Assembly (NCBI GenBank): GCA_024236375.1
Contig: JACKKP010000004.1
Location: 1-64,000 of the forward strand
Direction: 5' to 3'
From: Rickettsiaceae bacterium
GTDB lineage: Bacteria; Pseudomonadota; Alphaproteobacteria; Rickettsiales; Rickettsiaceae
Length of the DNA stretch: 64,000 nt
The notes under the pieces were generated by a model, which was not told the origin of the DNA, ran no database searches, and saw only the letters and a list, made by a program, of their open reading frames with translations. The position numbers and the translations under genes are program-made. This document shows positions 61,787 to 64,000 of this stretch, piece after piece. Position 1 is the first letter of the stretch; each line of letters begins with the position of its first letter.

Positions 61787-62611
61787 GTGCACAAGTTGAG
61801 AAAATTGATTATTCATTTAGTCTCTGAAAGATCAGGCCAGTCAGTTCGTCATATATCAGATACTGTATTAGCGAAATTTAGTAAGATAGAAGTAAAAAGA
61901 TATTATTGGCCAATGATAAAAAATGAGAAAATGCTCAGTGAAGCGTTAGATACAATAAGAAAAAAGCCTGGCGTAGTTTTATATACTATAGCTAATTCAG
62001 CGCTTAGAAAAATTCTAAAAAAAAATTGTTATGAATTGAAAATTCCTTGTATATCAGCAGTTAGTAGAATAGTGCAAGAAATATCAGATTATGTCGGAAT
62101 AAAAGCTGATGAAATATCAGTGACTAACAAATTTGATGACCAATATTTTACTAAAGTAGAAGCAATAGAATATACCCTGAAGCATGATGACGGAAAAACA
62201 CATGAAGATCTAGAAAATGCGGATATTATCTTAATAGGGGCGTCTAGGACCTCTAAAACCCCTACTTCTATTTACTTAGCATATAATGGATTTAAAACCG
62301 CAAATATTCCTTATATATATAATTGTCCATTTCCTACAGAAATAGAAAATTTGAAAAATCCTTTAATCTTTGGATTACTAATCAATCCATCACGATTAAT
62401 AGAAATTAGAGAAAATAGAATCAACTTACTCAAGTTGAAAAATATAGAGAACTATACTGATTTTGAAATAATTCAAGAAGAATATAGAAAAGTAAAAACT
62501 TTATGTATAAAAAACTCTTGGCAGGTTATAGATGTTTCAACTAAATCAATAGAAGAAACGGCGGCTATAATAATGAGAGAGTTTTACGCACATAAAATCA
62601 GAATGAAATGA
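61787..62611 (+). CDS. ppsR: Pyruvate, water dikinase regulatory protein (PSRP/DUF299)
   Basis: These bifunctional kinase/phosphorylases control PEP synthase or pyruvate phosphate dikinase by threonine phosphorylation. The 274-residue protein starts with GTG and has KLIIHLVSERSGQSV at the N-terminus and the P-loop GASRTSKTPTS (151-161). It corresponds to RP001, the first gene of the R. prowazekii genome, next to oriC. Its start region overlaps a TTGTGCACAA dyad. Confidence 0.92.
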   Translation: MHKLRKLIIHLVSERSGQSVRHISDTVLAKFSKIEVKRYYWPMIKNEKMLSEALDTIRKKPGVVLYTIANSALRKILKKNCYELKIPCISAVSRIVQEISDYVGIKADEISVTNKFDDQYFTKVEAIEYTLKHDDGKTHEDLENADIILIGASRTSKTPTSIYLAYNGFKTANIPYIYNCPFPTEIENLKNPLIFGLLINPSRLIEIRENRINLLKLKNIENYTDFEIIQEEYRKVKTLCIKNSWQVIDVSTKSIEETAAIIMREFYAHKIRMK

Positions 62612-62613
62612 AC

Positions 62614-62781
62614 TTATTTGAAATCATCGTTATTTTTATCTTCTTCTTTACCATCTAGAGAATTTTTAAACAATCTTACGCCTTTTCCAAGTTGTGACAT
62701 TACTTGTGGTAATTTTCCAGCTCCGAATAATAATAATATTATCAATAATATTATTATTAACTGCATTAAACTTATACTCAT
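62614..62781 (-). CDS. tatA: Twin-arginine translocase subunit TatA
   Basis: This short gene encodes a 55-residue TatA/E-type protein. It has one N-terminal membrane helix (MSISLMQLIIILLIILLLF region), the FG pair at residues 19-20, GKLPQ, an amphipathic helix (GKGVRLFKNSL) and an acidic tail, as in the family. TatA forms the pore for folded proteins with TatC. It is convergent with ppsR (2 bases between stops) and lies 32 bases downstream of bamB on the same strand. Confidence 0.88.
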   Translation of the reverse strand: MSISLMQLIIILLIILLLFGAGKLPQVMSQLGKGVRLFKNSLDGKEEDKNNDDFK

Positions 62782-62813
62782 ATACTTAGCCTTTTAAATT
62801 AAATTTTATTTTA

Positions 62814-64000
62814 TCAAAAATTTACTGTTTTATGGTTAAATAAATATATCTTATTATCACAACAAGAAATCCAGTAATTAATAATATTTTTTACTATATT
62901 TACTACTTCAGGTTTTGTATCAATTACACCATTCTCATGGATTTTAAAGCTATATAATTCCCCATTTGAAGCAATGATGTTAAGAGATTGTTGATTATAG
63001 TTATCATGAACTACGAAAGGTGCCTGAAATAAAGTAGGATATAGTTTTTTACTTTTTTGAGTTGGGTTAATTAAATCTGCTACCCAATTTATTTCTCCCT
63101 TTTGAGTTGATAGAATAGCTACTTGTCTGCCATTAGTAGTAATAATTAATTTATTTCCAGATAAACTCATTGACTGTATATCTTCGATATGTCTCTTCCA
63201 AATTATATCCCCATTGCCTATTTTTATTTTCATAAGCTGAGCATTACTAGTTGCTATATAAATATAATCATCCTTTATTATCGGTTTTACATTAATTACT
63301 GTAGGAGATAAATTACCAGAAAAATTTGTCGAACTAGATTCGTCAGATAAAGAGATAACCCATCTGATATCACCATTTTTCGCATTGAGGCAGAATAATT
63401 CCCCAGAATTATAACTTGTTATAACATAACCATTTGCAAGAATCGGCGAAAAATGACTCCGACTTGAAATCAAGCCGATTTCTCCTTCATTTGTCCAAAT
63501 TATTTCAGCTTTTTTAGTATCAAAAGCTATAAGTTGATTACTGATAGTTTGAACTATAAAAGTTTTATCATCTATCATTATAGGTTGAGTTTGTATAATG
63601 TCAGGGAAAACTTTACTTAATATTTTTTCACCTTTATTTGCAGACATTATAGTAACTTCTCTTGAACCGTTAGTAATATATAATTTACCACTACTATATA
63701 AAATGCCACCAATATTATATTCATCAAAATTAGAAGAATCTATTTTGCTACTCCATAAATTCTTTTTTTCATCTAATGAAAATGCTGTAACATAACCTTT
63801 TTTATCAATACTATACACTACCTTTTTAGCAATAGCTGGTACAGCAATTAGGCCATATTTACTTATATTATAAGAAGTACTGGCGTAACTCGAAGCTAAA
63901 TCGATATTTTGATAACTGCTTATTAATTTTATATTTTCTACTTTTTCTACTTTAAGTTTCTGTGTTAGCTCTACTACATTATTAGTTTTGCCACTACCAA
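62814..64000 (-). CDS. bamB: Outer membrane assembly lipoprotein BamB-like, partial
   Basis: BamB is a PQQ-type beta-propeller of the outer membrane protein assembly complex. The frame is open to the right edge of the window (395 codons visible), so the signal peptide and lipobox are not seen. Repeated blade motifs such as GDIRWVISL, GDIIWKRHI and GEINWVADL appear at regular spacing. A GTG at 63818 is internal, since coding similarity continues upstream (VPAIAKKVVYSIDKKG). Confidence 0.85.
   Translation of the reverse strand, partial: GSGKTNNVVELTQKLKVEKVENIKLISSYQNIDLASSYASTSYNISKYGLIAVPAIAKKVVYSIDKKGYVTAFSLDEKKNLWSSKIDSSNFDEYNIGGILYSSGKLYITNGSREVTIMSANKGEKILSKVFPDIIQTQPIMIDDKTFIVQTISNQLIAFDTKKAEIIWTNEGEIGLISSRSHFSPILANGYVITSYNSGELFCLNAKNGDIRWVISLSDESSSTNFSGNLSPTVINVKPIIKDDYIYIATSNAQLMKIKIGNGDIIWKRHIEDIQSMSLSGNKLIITTNGRQVAILSTQKGEINWVADLINPTQKSKKLYPTLFQAPFVVHDNYNQQSLNIIASNGELYSFKIHENGVIDTKPEVVNIVKNIINYWISCCDNKIYLFNHKTVNF

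Overview
The window is AT-rich DNA from an obligate intracellular alphaproteobacterium of the order Rickettsiales, most likely family Rickettsiaceae. The reasons are a Tlc-type ATP/ADP translocase, a 23S rRNA with its own promoter and no 16S upstream, a CtrA regulator, a NDUFS4-like complex I protein, ankyrin-repeat genes, and the origin neighbourhood rho-hemJ-hemH-hemE-[oriC]-ppsR known from Rickettsia and Caulobacter. The insertion sequences and ankyrin genes suggest an Orientia, Occidentia or Megaira-like lineage rather than a reduced Rickettsia, but the genus is a guess.

Left part (1-20.9 kb): the 5' two thirds of a 23S rRNA gene (minus strand), then a hybrid sensor histidine kinase whose C-terminus is a tRNA-dependent cyclodipeptide synthase. 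Housekeeping genes follow: mlaEF lipid transport, miaA, thyX, a CorC-like protein, a CcmF-like haem lyase, traX-like, murJ, ppa, tlc, two exonuclease III genes, mutM, and ubiE-ubiB.

Middle part (20.9-36.2 kb): prmA, an alpha/beta hydrolase, an ankyrin gene with an internal 201-bp duplication, prmC, a TrcR-like (DUF1013) regulator, rimM, an AsmA-like protein, mltG, xseB and the NDUFS4-like gene. Then comes an accessory stretch: a poly-glutamine micro-ORF, an unknown gene cut by an IS1-family element, and an IS5-family element lying exactly between two inverted copies of a 157-bp MITE. A third MITE copy sits at 30.6 kb.

Right part (36.2-64 kb): a sodium/solute symporter fused to a histidine kinase, polA (proofreading site degenerate), a GlmU uridyltransferase domain alone, yebC, two tandem paralogues resembling the TIKI/TraB/ChaN/EreA superfamily, an ankyrin gene with a 15-bp coding minisatellite, pyrH-frr, a peroxiredoxin, dprA-topA, ctrA with promoter and terminator, two unknown genes, mdh, rho, hemJ-hemH-hemE, the probable oriC with five consensus DnaA boxes, ppsR, tatA (55 residues) and a partial bamB running off the right edge.

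The most interesting item is the kinase-cyclodipeptide synthase fusion at 2327-4168: all catalytic residues of both halves appear intact, which suggests sensor-controlled use of charged tRNA to make a cyclic dipeptide.
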